A DNA stretch of 6,370 nt from an uncultured beta proteobacterium (GTDB lineage Bacteria; Pseudomonadota; Gammaproteobacteria; Burkholderiales; Burkholderiaceae_C), in NCBI GenBank assembly GCA_903944555.1, contig CAJASG010000158.1:1-6370 (forward strand). Reading direction: 5' to 3'. Position numbers and translations under genes: made by a program. The notes under the pieces are model-generated. The model did no database searches. It was not told where the DNA came from and worked only from the letters and a program-made list of their open reading frames with translations. Below, in pieces: positions 1 to 6,370 of the stretch (the first letter of the stretch is position 1; each line of letters opens with the position of its first letter).

Positions 1-3000
1 AGATAGAGTTTTTCTAACTTTCCATCACCATCCTCCCACTTGTCAGAGGCCAGCGATGCATCGGTCAACTTGGTGCTGTAGTCGCCACTCTCATTACCAA
101 AAATGCGGGTCAAGGCGTACTCCTGTGCAGCATCGGGCTTCACGCCTTTGGCCAGTAAAGCCGTCTTGATTCGTGCGGTATTGGCCTTGATAAAGTTCTG
201 ACTGCCCGATTCCTGCAAATTGGCCAGAAGACCAATCGCCTCGTTAAATCGCTCCATCACGTTAGGGAACTGGTCGCGATACAGGCCGGTCAGAGAAATG
301 ACTGCATCAATACGTGGGCGGCCCAATTCAGATAACGGGATGACCTCCATGCCCACCACACGCCCCCCTTCATCCCACTGGGGCTTGGCGCCCATGGCGT
401 ACAGAATTTGGGATTCCAGCATGCCCAGATGGCGCATGGTTTCCGTACTCCACATGGTGAACGCCAACTTCTCAGGGAACTTGCCGTGAGTCAGTTTGTA
501 CTCAGCAATTAGCTGCTCTACGGACGCCTTTCCCGCCTCGAAAGCTGCGCGGGTAGGCACGCGGGACGGGTCAAAACCATACATATTGCGCCCGGTATGC
601 AAGGCATCCGGGTTACGGATGGGGTCGCCACCATAAGAAGGGTCAACCCACCGCGCCGCTAGTGCGCTACTTATGCCTTCAATTTCCCATGCGGCGCGCA
701 AGTCCACCAGAAACTTGCGTCCTTTGGACGCCAATGCACGCAGCTGCGGGTCGCTTAGCTCGCTCACCGACTTTTCATCAAATACGTAGTCCTCCACAAA
801 GCGGTAGGGCTTGGTTTGCTGGAGCTGCTTGTAGTCACCCTTAAACGCCGCTTTGGCGCTTTTCACACCTGTGCGCTCGTACAAGGGCTGGCCCAGCATC
901 TGCATAACGTTACTGATCAGGTGACCGCGCTCGGCATCCTTGCCCATGGTGTGCAGGCCCAGCGGCTGCATGGCAGCACCGAGGTCTTCCAGATAGTCCT
1001 CAATATCGCGCATGAACTTGTCGAAGTCACGCTCCAGGTCTGCTACCTTGAACTTCAGGTCTTTGTGAATGTTCATCTTGACGGCCTGTTCAATGATGAG
1101 CTTCTGGTTGCTCTCTTTGACCAAGCCGCTGTCCAGCGACTGGTATTCCCGAATCAGGTCATTGATCTTGACGAAGTCATCCGACAAACCCGCCGGTGCA
1201 AAGGCAGGGGTCTGGTGGCTAACGATCACGCCGCGGCCACGGCGCTTGACGTGAATGGCCTCGGAAATGTTGTCCACAATGTAGGGATACACGATGGGCG
1301 TATTGCCCACCAAAATGTTCGGATCGTCATAGGCCCACAGACCTCGCTCTTTGCCGGGCGTCCATTCCTGGCTGCCATGGGTGCCAAAGTGGACTATGGC
1401 GTTGGCCTTGTACTGTTCGCGCACCCAGAAGTAGGTGGCCATGTAGAAATGGTTCAACGGCACCTTGGTGTCGTGGAACAGCTTTTTCTCGTCGTGGTGA
1501 CTGGCAGCACTCTCGCCACGGCTGGGCTGCGGCATGACCAGCAGTTTGCCCAGTTTCATGCGTGGGATGACAAAACCGGTGACACCTTCTTTCTTGGCGA
1601 TCCAATAACTCTTTTCTGGTGCCCCCCAAAATTTCTCGACACTTTGCCGAATGCTGACTGGCAAAGTGGCATACCAGCGCTTGTAATCTGCCAATGGCAG
1701 AAAGTCCCAGTGCGATGTCTTCATGAGCTCAGGCAGCGTTCCAGCGCGGTAATTCGGGCGCAGCATTTGTGCGACACCTGCAATGATCTCTTTCTCTGTC
1801 GCACTGTCAAAGCTGTAGCCCTCGGCCTTAAGCCGCTCGATCAGATACTCAATCGAGCGCGGCACATTCAGGTTGGAGGCTCCCTGATTTTTTTCTCCTG
1901 GGGGGTGATTCCAGAAGAACAGCGCCACCTGCTTATCCGCATTAGGCATGGTTTGCAGGCGCGCCAAGTTCAGCGCTTTGCCAACCAACATTGTCATCTG
2001 TTCGGGTATGGGAACCATTTCCCCACCTTCGTTGGTCGTAAGTACCACAGGATCTTGCAGACCAATGTACTCCGCATTGGTCAGGGAAAACGGTAGGTTA
2101 AAACTGTTCACGCCCACCATATCTTTGTAATAGTCAGCCCTGGTGCCGGTGCGGTAGGACAGCACATTGATAGCCGGAATGCCAACGGCTTGATGCCACG
2201 CCTTGCGTGCGTCTGGGTTTGTGCCCAAGAAAGTATTGACCAGCAACACATTCAAAATCACCTTGCCGCGCAGGGTGATGAGGGGTTCATCCACCGCAAT
2301 TGGAGGCGCATCCTTGGGATTCGGGAACCCATTGGCATCCTGCGCTACAACCACGGGCCGACCGGACGGCGCGCCGACCGTAGCAACCGCAGTCGCTTCG
2401 CTGCGCGCACGCGCCACGCGCGACCCCCGGTAAAACATCACTGGAACCGAGCCGGCCTTCTCCAGAGCATGTACCGTTTCATCCAGCATGCGTGACTGTC
2501 CGTCCGAGATGTAGCTAGACGAAGTTTCGACGCCAACCACCGGCTGTCCCTGCCATTTGCGCCCTGTTTTGGCTTCCCACCACGCGAGATACTGCGCTAG
2601 GTTGTCAAACACGAGTTTTTCATACGCAGGGTGATAGATGCCCCCATTGGGCAATGCAATGGGTGGGGCAATCGCTGTGGTGTCTGCATTGTTGATCACC
2701 GCCCGCAGGTACTGAAATAAGCGTTCGTGGTTGGTTCGAGTGCCACCCACATAGTAGTCAAACACCCGTTGTGCCTGCGACTGGTCCATGTTGATGGCGC
2801 GCAGGCGCACCGGTGGACTCATGACGGTGATGCTGGCTGTGGGCAATGCTTTCTCGCGCAACATCTTCCCCGCCACGCGCTCGATTAGCGACGTGTCGTC
2901 GCTGCGTGGCGCATCAAACAACACGATGCGTGCGCCGTCCAGCACACGCTTAACACCTGCTTCTCCCTCGACATCAACCTGCGTCCAGCCCAGCTCGATG

Positions 3001-3140
3001 CCCTGCTCTTTTGCCACCGCCTCCATCAGCTTGAACTTACGCTCCAGTACGAATTTGGTGGACAGAATCGCCACTTTGTCCATGGAGATGGCCCACGAAC
3101 TGGTGCAGCACAAAAATAGTAAAAATATCCAGCGTTTCAT
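1..3140 (-). CDS. Periplasmic CobN/HmuS-like chelatase-superfamily protein (3' end off window)
   Basis: A continuous frame of 1046 codons runs from ATG 3140 to the window edge with no stop. It belongs to the CobN/BchH family (large subunit of cobalt and magnesium chelatases). In order I see a predicted signal peptide (residues 1-17), an N-terminal block with YYVGGTRTNHERL near residue 110, a YHP motif, VALFFWNHPPGEKNQGASNL in the middle, the family signature HFGTHGSQEWTPGKERGL (residues 584-601), VKRRGRG with SHQTP soon after, TGRNMYGFDP near residue 847, and LGRPRID near 938. CobN proteins are usually about 1250-1450 residues, so roughly 200-400 are missing. The start is supported by GAAAGAG 7 nt upstream and by a 1-nt gap after the tonB stop. 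The next Met (residue 20) has no ribosome site and would remove the signal peptide. Export plus TonB-system neighbours argue against a role as cytoplasmic cobaltochelatase. A periplasmic role on an imported tetrapyrrole, as for HmuS of Bacteroidetes, is inferred. Family is sure; substrate and direction are not. Confidence 0.93.
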   Translation of the reverse strand, partial: MKRWIFLLFLCCTSSWAISMDKVAILSTKFVLERKFKLMEAVAKEQGIELGWTQVDVEGEAGVKRVLDGARIVLFDAPRSDDTSLIERVAGKMLREKALPTASITVMSPPVRLRAINMDQSQAQRVFDYYVGGTRTNHERLFQYLRAVINNADTTAIAPPIALPNGGIYHPAYEKLVFDNLAQYLAWWEAKTGRKWQGQPVVGVETSSSYISDGQSRMLDETVHALEKAGSVPVMFYRGSRVARARSEATAVATVGAPSGRPVVVAQDANGFPNPKDAPPIAVDEPLITLRGKVILNVLLVNTFLGTNPDARKAWHQAVGIPAINVLSYRTGTRADYYKDMVGVNSFNLPFSLTNAEYIGLQDPVVLTTNEGGEMVPIPEQMTMLVGKALNLARLQTMPNADKQVALFFWNHPPGEKNQGASNLNVPRSIEYLIERLKAEGYSFDSATEKEIIAGVAQMLRPNYRAGTLPELMKTSHWDFLPLADYKRWYATLPVSIRQSVEKFWGAPEKSYWIAKKEGVTGFVIPRMKLGKLLVMPQPSRGESAASHHDEKKLFHDTKVPLNHFYMATYFWVREQYKANAIVHFGTHGSQEWTPGKERGLWAYDDPNILVGNTPIVYPYIVDNISEAIHVKRRGRGVIVSHQTPAFAPAGLSDDFVKINDLIREYQSLDSGLVKESNQKLIIEQAVKMNIHKDLKFKVADLERDFDKFMRDIEDYLEDLGAAMQPLGLHTMGKDAERGHLISNVMQMLGQPLYERTGVKSAKAAFKGDYKQLQQTKPYRFVEDYVFDEKSVSELSDPQLRALASKGRKFLVDLRAAWEIEGISSALAARWVDPSYGGDPIRNPDALHTGRNMYGFDPSRVPTRAAFEAGKASVEQLIAEYKLTHGKFPEKLAFTMWSTETMRHLGMLESQILYAMGAKPQWDEGGRVVGMEVIPLSELGRPRIDAVISLTGLYRDQFPNVMERFNEAIGLLANLQESGSQNFIKANTARIKTALLAKGVKPDAAQEYALTRIFGNESGDYSTKLTDASLASDKWEDGDGKLEKLY
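3090..3140 (-). other. Predicted Sec signal peptide of the CobN-like protein
   Basis: The first 17 residues are MKRWIFLLFLCCTSSWA, followed by ISMDK. There is a Lys-Arg start, a hydrophobic core IFLLFLCC, and a small-residue cleavage site with Ser at -3 and Ala at -1. This fits signal peptidase I. The Cys pair at 11-12 lacks a good lipobox because Phe-Leu precede the Cys, so a lipoprotein is less likely. Canonical CobN is cytoplasmic and has no such sequence. An uncleaved membrane anchor is possible, but the core is short. Confidence 0.75.
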
Positions 3141-3141
3141 A

Positions 3142-3867
3142 TCAAGACTCTTTCAATTCAAACGCAATCGGTATGCGTAATTCGGCACTGCGACCGGGTT
3201 GGTCGCTGGCCCGCACCAAGTCGGCGGTTTGCCGAATGAGTGCCAGTGCCGCTTCGTCAAGGGACTTGAACCCGGAGCTGATGATCACCATGCAGCGGAT
3301 GAGCTCGCCGTGCGCGGAGAAATGCGCCTCCACGGTGACGACGCCCTCCTGACGCATGCGCCGGGCAACCATCGGGTACTGCTTGTGCTTCATGAGCATC
3401 GACTCGAACTGCGCCTGCCAACGGGATGTATCCGCAGGTTTTTGTACGGAGTTGATGCCGCTCGGCGAGGGTCGTGTGACCTGTGCTGTGGGGTCTGAGG
3501 CTGTGTGCGGACCCATTGGAATGGTGACGGGTGCGGACACGGTCGGTGCACTGGCAATCACCGTATCGGGTGCCATAGGCTCGGGCGAAGGTATTGGTCT
3601 TGGCGCGACCGTCTGCGCGATCTTCGGCGCGTGCGCGACCGGCCGTACCTTTGCAGCAGCGATCGGTGCCGGTGCCGGTGTGGGTGTGGGTGTGGGTGAC
3701 GGGTCAGGTGGGGCCCACGCGACGGACACATCCAGTGCAATCGGTGTGCTGGGGTTCGAGCTATTGCTCATGCCCCAGACCAAGGCGAGACCGAGTACTG
3801 CGTGAAACCCGCTGGAGGCAAACCAGTCCCGCCAGTGGTTTCGAATGAGTGCGTTTGGCGGGCTCAT
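3142..3867 (-). CDS. tonB: TonB energy-transducing protein
   Basis: This 241-residue protein has the classic TonB layout. It passes energy from ExbB/ExbD in the inner membrane to the outer-membrane receptor. A short cytoplasmic head is followed by one membrane helix (about residues 16-33). Ser18 and His22 have the same S-x3-H spacing as Ser16/His20 of E. coli TonB, the contact face for ExbB/ExbD. A Pro-rich periplasmic spacer follows (about 53-120), with Thr-Pro and Ala-Pro repeats. The C-terminal receptor-binding domain (about 150-239) has KQYPMVARR, EGVV, SSGFKSLDEAAL and IPIAFEL. The ATG overlaps the exbD stop as ATGA, and GGAAG lies 10 nt upstream. The stop is 1 nt before the CobN-like start. 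Its place between the ExbB/ExbD genes and the chelatase-like gene suggests it serves the receptor at 4672-6370 specifically. The family call is firm; exclusive pairing with that receptor is inferred. Confidence 0.93.
   Translation of the reverse strand: MSPPNALIRNHWRDWFASSGFHAVLGLALVWGMSNSSNPSTPIALDVSVAWAPPDPSPTPTPTPAPAPIAAAKVRPVAHAPKIAQTVAPRPIPSPEPMAPDTVIASAPTVSAPVTIPMGPHTASDPTAQVTRPSPSGINSVQKPADTSRWQAQFESMLMKHKQYPMVARRMRQEGVVTVEAHFSAHGELIRCMVIISSGFKSLDEAALALIRQTADLVRASDQPGRSAELRIPIAFELKES
3148..3154 (-). promoter_or_regulatory. Ribosome binding site of the CobN-like gene
   Basis: GAAAGAG lies 7 nt before ATG 3140, inside the last codons of tonB. It is only a moderate match to the Shine-Dalgarno consensus. 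It matters because it supports the start that includes the signal peptide, over the Met at residue 20. Confidence 0.5.
3680..3697 (-). repeat. Short hexanucleotide tandem repeat encoding Thr-Pro repeats in tonB
   Basis: On the plus strand GTGGGT occurs three times in a row, next to a GGTGCC-type repeat that encodes Ala-Pro. On the coding strand these give the TPTPTP-APAPAP part of the TonB spacer. Because the unit is six bases, gain or loss of copies would change spacer length without breaking the frame. Confidence 0.7.
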
Positions 3868-4235
3868 GTGCGCTTGACTTCCAGGCTGACCTGTTTGAAC
3901 CCGTGTGCTTTGACCTGATCGACCAGTTCGACAAATGCGCTGAGTGCCAGACGCCCATCAGCACGCACCACAACCAGTGAGTCGCGCGCCAGAGGCGTTA
4001 GGGCTGCGGCGAGGTCTGACACGGGTTTGTCGTTCAGAAACAGTTGTCGCTCAGCGGTCAGTGTGAGAACGATCGGTGTGACCTGCGTTGCCTGCGCCGT
4101 CTTGGAGCTTGCCAAGTCGACCGGAATTCGACCATTGACCACGAACGTGGCGCTGGTCAGAACGATGGTCAGCAGCACCAGCATGACATCCACGAGTGGC
4201 ACCACATTGATGGAATCCATTTCTTCGGTTTCCAT
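3864..4235 (-). CDS. exbD: ExbD-type biopolymer transport protein
   Basis: This single-pass inner-membrane protein couples proton flow through ExbB to TonB. Just after a short acidic head comes the family's signature SINVVPLVDVMLVLLTIVL, which includes the membrane Asp equivalent to Asp25 of E. coli ExbD. A periplasmic domain follows, with LFLNDKPV, VVVRADGRL and a C-terminal VSLEVKRT. The start is uncertain. ATG 4235 gives 123 residues, lies 1 nt after the exbB stop, and has GGGGTGG 5 nt upstream. An in-frame GTG at 4244 would add three residues (126 in all) and overlap exbB by 8 nt, but has no clear ribosome site. I prefer the ATG. The gene overlaps tonB by 4 nt. Its length matches the short ExbD forms that accompany short ExbB proteins. 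TolR or another ExbD-like role is less likely because of the adjacent TonB and receptor. Confidence 0.92.
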   Translation of the reverse strand: METEEMDSINVVPLVDVMLVLLTIVLTSATFVVNGRIPVDLASSKTAQATQVTPIVLTLTAERQLFLNDKPVSDLAAALTPLARDSLVVVRADGRLALSAFVELVDQVKAHGFKQVSLEVKRT

Positions 4236-4236
4236 C

Positions 4237-4662
4237 CTAGCCACCCCGAGCTTCGTCGTACTCTGCCAGTAGCTCGCGAACGCGCCGCCGCAACATGTTG
4301 TTCAATGCGACGCAGGGAATCGCAACACCAATGCCAAAAGCGGTGGCTTTGAGTGCCAGCGCTAACCCAGTCATGATGGTTTTTACATCCATGTCGCCAG
4401 TGCTTCCGAGTGACTCGAACGTCAGCATGATGCCCAGCACTGTGCCCAACAGACCAATGTATGGCGCGTTCGCTGCAATGGTGCTGATCACCGCTAACCG
4501 TTGCGTAAGTTCTTTTTCCAGCCGTACCCGGCTGGTGAATTTTGTTACAGCAACATTGCGGTACAGGCGGCTGCGCTCCAGTGCCACGGCAACTGCCCAC
4601 ACGCTAAGCAAGAGTAACAAGCCAATGATGCCCCACTCAACAATCGTTTTGATGGTATTCAT
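4237..4662 (-). CDS. exbB: ExbB/TolQ-family proton channel subunit (short form)
   Basis: This 141-residue inner-membrane protein should form the proton channel that drives TonB together with the ExbD encoded next. Three hydrophobic helices are visible: about residues 6-28, 57-81 and 99-121. Helix 2 holds NAPYIGLLGTVLGIM, the MotA/TolQ/ExbB family core, with Thr74 matching E. coli Thr148. Helix 3 holds ALKATAFGIGVAIP, with Thr107 matching Thr181. It is much shorter than the 244-residue E. coli ExbB because the N-terminus and the loop between helices 1 and 2 are reduced, as in the 'group 2' ExbB proteins. This is a normal subfamily form, not a truncation. The ATG lies 9 nt after the receptor stop with no clear Shine-Dalgarno site, so translation probably depends on coupling to the receptor gene. 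TolQ or MotA is unlikely given the neighbouring tonB and receptor. Confidence 0.93.
   Translation of the reverse strand: MNTIKTIVEWGIIGLLLLLSVWAVAVALERSRLYRNVAVTKFTSRVRLEKELTQRLAVISTIAANAPYIGLLGTVLGIMLTFESLGSTGDMDVKTIMTGLALALKATAFGIGVAIPCVALNNMLRRRVRELLAEYDEARGG
4241..4247 (-). promoter_or_regulatory. Ribosome binding site favouring the ATG start of exbD
   Basis: GGGGTGG lies 5 nt before ATG 4235 and overlaps the end of exbB. The alternative GTG start at 4244 sits inside this same stretch and has no purine-rich site at proper distance. This favours the shorter ExbD, though the motif is not a perfect Shine-Dalgarno sequence. Confidence 0.45.
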
Positions 4663-4671
4663 GGCGGGCGA

Positions 4672-6370
4672 TCAGAAACGAATAACCATGCCCGCACGCC
4701 ATACTCGGCCTGGGTCCACGGTCAGCGAAGTGTCTTCTGCGTTGTACACACCGTCATATTTGTTGGCCGTCGCGTAGCTTTGGGAGTCATTGGTGCCGCG
4801 CGCTATGGTGTAGTAGCGCTGGGCAAACACGTTATCCACCCGCACAAAGGCCGACAATGTGCTACCCCACAACCATGACGCTTTGGTGCCGTAGTCCAGC
4901 GTCAGGTTAAAAACGGTGCGCTGGGGCCACACAACCTGATTGACTTCGTCCACATAGGACATAGCCCGGTAGTCCATCTCGCCGGTGACTTTCCAACCTT
5001 CAGCGAACTTCCACCCGGTACGAAAATTCACGGCGTGTTGTGGCACGCGCGGAACTTTGTTGCCCGTTAGGTTGTACGGCACCAGTTGGTAGCAACTGTT
5101 CCAGCTGAAAGCTGGGTTCCCAACGGTACAGGCTGCTGTAGCGCCCACCAGCGTGCCACGCGGATTGCCCAGCGACTGCAAGAACTGGTCGTATTGGGTG
5201 AACGTGGAGTCCAGGTAGGTGTACGCCAAGTCCCAATTCACAGTGGAAGACGCTTCGGCCTTCAGCGCTAGCTCGAGCCCTTTGGATCGCATGCCGCCAA
5301 TATTCTGGAAGCTTGCAACGTTGGCTGCGTTGGCATTGCCGTATTGGCCTGCCGTATCCAAAATGTAGTCTTTGCGGTCGACCTGAAAGAGCGTGGCCTC
5401 AAACTGTGCCGGGCGGTCCATCATGGCAAAAGCCTTTTTCATACCCAACTCAATCGTAACGGCTTGCTCCGGGCGCAAATCCGGGTTGTTCGCGACGTTG
5501 CCGGTTGGTGATTGACTGCCGCGATACAGTTGGTCAACCGTTGGGGCGCGAAAACCTGTTGACACATTACCAAAAATAGTGGTGTCCGCGATTCCTGTCC
5601 AGGCGGTACCTAGGCGCAAACTGTTGGCGCTGACAACCTTTTGCTGATCGATCGTTTTATTGCCGTTGCCGGATACCGGTTTGGCAAAGTAGTTCAGCGT
5701 AATGCGGTCGTGGCGGGCGTTGCCGGTGAAAGTCCAGTCGGATACAGGGCTCCATTTGGTTTCACCATAAAGTGCATCCACGTTTTCCATGGTGGAGTCA
5801 TCGCCAGCAATTGTTCCGATCAATGTCGTTGGTGGTGCCGGGGAGTTTCGGTAGCTCACCTTGGCAGTAGTCAGGTTGAGGTATTGGTTGCGCTTCACCT
5901 CAGCACCACCCATAAAACCATAGGGCCCTTCAGCGGTTCGCAGCTCCGTTTTAAAGCCTTTTTGCGTTTGGCTGTAATCGTTGAGCGTGGTGTAAGCATC
6001 CGTAGCGGTTACGGCAGCACCGGTCGATGAAAAGCGCTGGGGCGTAGACCAGAATTGGGTGTTGTCGGTGTACTGGTAGACCAGTGCAAGCAGGTTGGTC
6101 TTGTCTGTAATGTCGTTGGAGTAAGTCAGATTCGCGCGAAGTAAAGCCACGTCAAAATGGCGCGCATAGTCGCGTCCCGATGTTCCTGTTGGGTCAACAA
6201 TCCCCTGGGTTTCGCCAGTGACCACGCCATGTTTGTCACGGAAACGTGTTTCCTGGTCCAGACCCAGCGTCAAATCAGATGTCGGTGTAACAAGCCAGCG
6301 CAGGTTGCCGGTGGTGGATTGGGCTTTGTAGTTGGACTGAAAGTGGTAGCCGTCTGCCTGGCGCTCTGAC
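4672..6370 (-). CDS. TonB-dependent outer-membrane receptor (5' end off window)
   Basis: The open frame continues past the window edge, so the N-terminus, signal peptide, TonB box and plug domain are not seen; 565 residues of beta-barrel are. An in-frame TTG at 6273 is an internal Leu, not the start. The visible part begins in an early barrel strand (ADGYHFQSNY, then TTGNLRW). It shows alternating aromatic and hydrophobic strands, FGNVSTGFRAPTVDQLY (FRAP at 5542-5553) and NNPDLRPEQ (5464-5490). It ends in VWRAGMVIRF with a terminal Phe, the usual outer-membrane assembly signal. FRAP plus NPDL-type boxes occur in heme and cobalamin receptors alike. No His lies between them, whereas HemR-type heme receptors carry one there. 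A CX11C pair (5092-5130) lies in a probable surface loop. The linked exbB-exbD-tonB and CobN-like genes suggest a metallo-tetrapyrrole ligand (heme or corrinoid). The receptor class is firm; the ligand is inferred. Confidence 0.93.
   Translation of the reverse strand, partial: SERQADGYHFQSNYKAQSTTGNLRWLVTPTSDLTLGLDQETRFRDKHGVVTGETQGIVDPTGTSGRDYARHFDVALLRANLTYSNDITDKTNLLALVYQYTDNTQFWSTPQRFSSTGAAVTATDAYTTLNDYSQTQKGFKTELRTAEGPYGFMGGAEVKRNQYLNLTTAKVSYRNSPAPPTTLIGTIAGDDSTMENVDALYGETKWSPVSDWTFTGNARHDRITLNYFAKPVSGNGNKTIDQQKVVSANSLRLGTAWTGIADTTIFGNVSTGFRAPTVDQLYRGSQSPTGNVANNPDLRPEQAVTIELGMKKAFAMMDRPAQFEATLFQVDRKDYILDTAGQYGNANAANVASFQNIGGMRSKGLELALKAEASSTVNWDLAYTYLDSTFTQYDQFLQSLGNPRGTLVGATAACTVGNPAFSWNSCYQLVPYNLTGNKVPRVPQHAVNFRTGWKFAEGWKVTGEMDYRAMSYVDEVNQVVWPQRTVFNLTLDYGTKASWLWGSTLSAFVRVDNVFAQRYYTIARGTNDSQSYATANKYDGVYNAEDTSLTVDPGRVWRAGMVIRF

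Noticed and set aside
3..5. Possible end of the CobN-like gene near the window edge
   Set aside because: The last full codon is TAT (Tyr), not a stop; the family's C-terminal part is still missing, so the gene continues beyond the window.
816..2096. 426-codon plus-strand open frame opposite the CobN-like gene
   Set aside because: It lies wholly antisense to a gene with clear family motifs. Its translation has no recognisable domain and its length is explained by the GC-rich codon pattern of the opposite strand.
1..3140. Canonical cytoplasmic cobaltochelatase CobN of cobalamin synthesis
   Set aside because: The family motifs fit, but the signal peptide, receptor/TonB operon and lack of cobalamin synthesis genes in the window argue against it. 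It is kept as an alternative, not as the main call.
3356..3805. 149-codon plus-strand frame rich in Gly, Ala and Val
   Set aside because: It is the antisense shadow of the Pro/Ala-rich part of tonB. The Gly-rich composition follows directly from reading Pro codons on the other strand.
4169..4600. 143-codon minus-strand frame overlapping exbB and exbD
   Set aside because: It is an alternative frame of two well-supported genes, rich in Cys, His and Trp, with no membrane-protein character or known motif.
4672..6273. Receptor read as a complete 533-residue protein starting at 6273
   Set aside because: The codon there is TTG (Leu) inside a barrel strand, and the frame stays open to the window edge with receptor-like sequence (ADGYHFQSNY). 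The gene is partial, not complete.

Overview
This window is one tightly packed minus-strand operon from a Gram-negative bacterium. Outer-membrane receptor, TonB and ExbB/ExbD genes prove the Gram-negative envelope. The moderately high GC and the style of the proteins suggest a betaproteobacterium, perhaps Comamonadaceae/Burkholderiales, but this is an impression from reading and not a search result.

In transcription order (right to left) it holds: a TonB-dependent outer-membrane receptor, 5' end off the window (6370 to 4672); a short ExbB-type proton-channel subunit (4662 to 4237); ExbD (4235 or 4244 to 3864); TonB (3867 to 3142); and a large CobN/HmuS-like chelatase-superfamily protein whose 3' end is off the window (3140 to 1). 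The junctions are 9 nt, 1 nt (or an 8-nt overlap), a 4-nt ATGA overlap, and 1 nt. There is therefore no room for internal promoters or terminators, and the five genes are probably co-transcribed and translationally coupled. Any operon promoter or riboswitch lies upstream of the receptor, beyond base 6370. There is no non-coding stretch over 9 nt and no RNA gene, mobile element or CRISPR array.

The genes fit a dedicated metallo-tetrapyrrole uptake system. The receptor would take a ligand across the outer membrane, energised by its own ExbB-ExbD-TonB complex. The most striking gene is the last. It carries the family's HFGTHGSQEWTPGK block, but it begins with an apparent Sec signal peptide, so it should act in the periplasm rather than as the cytoplasmic cobaltochelatase of cobalamin synthesis. 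No CobS/CobT or ChlI/ChlD ATPase partner is visible. This resembles the hmu loci of Bacteroidetes, where HmuS, a CobN-like protein, sits with the heme receptor HmuR. The working hypothesis is a proteobacterial periplasmic system that imports a tetrapyrrole (heme or corrinoid) and inserts or removes its metal there. The ligand cannot be settled from this window.
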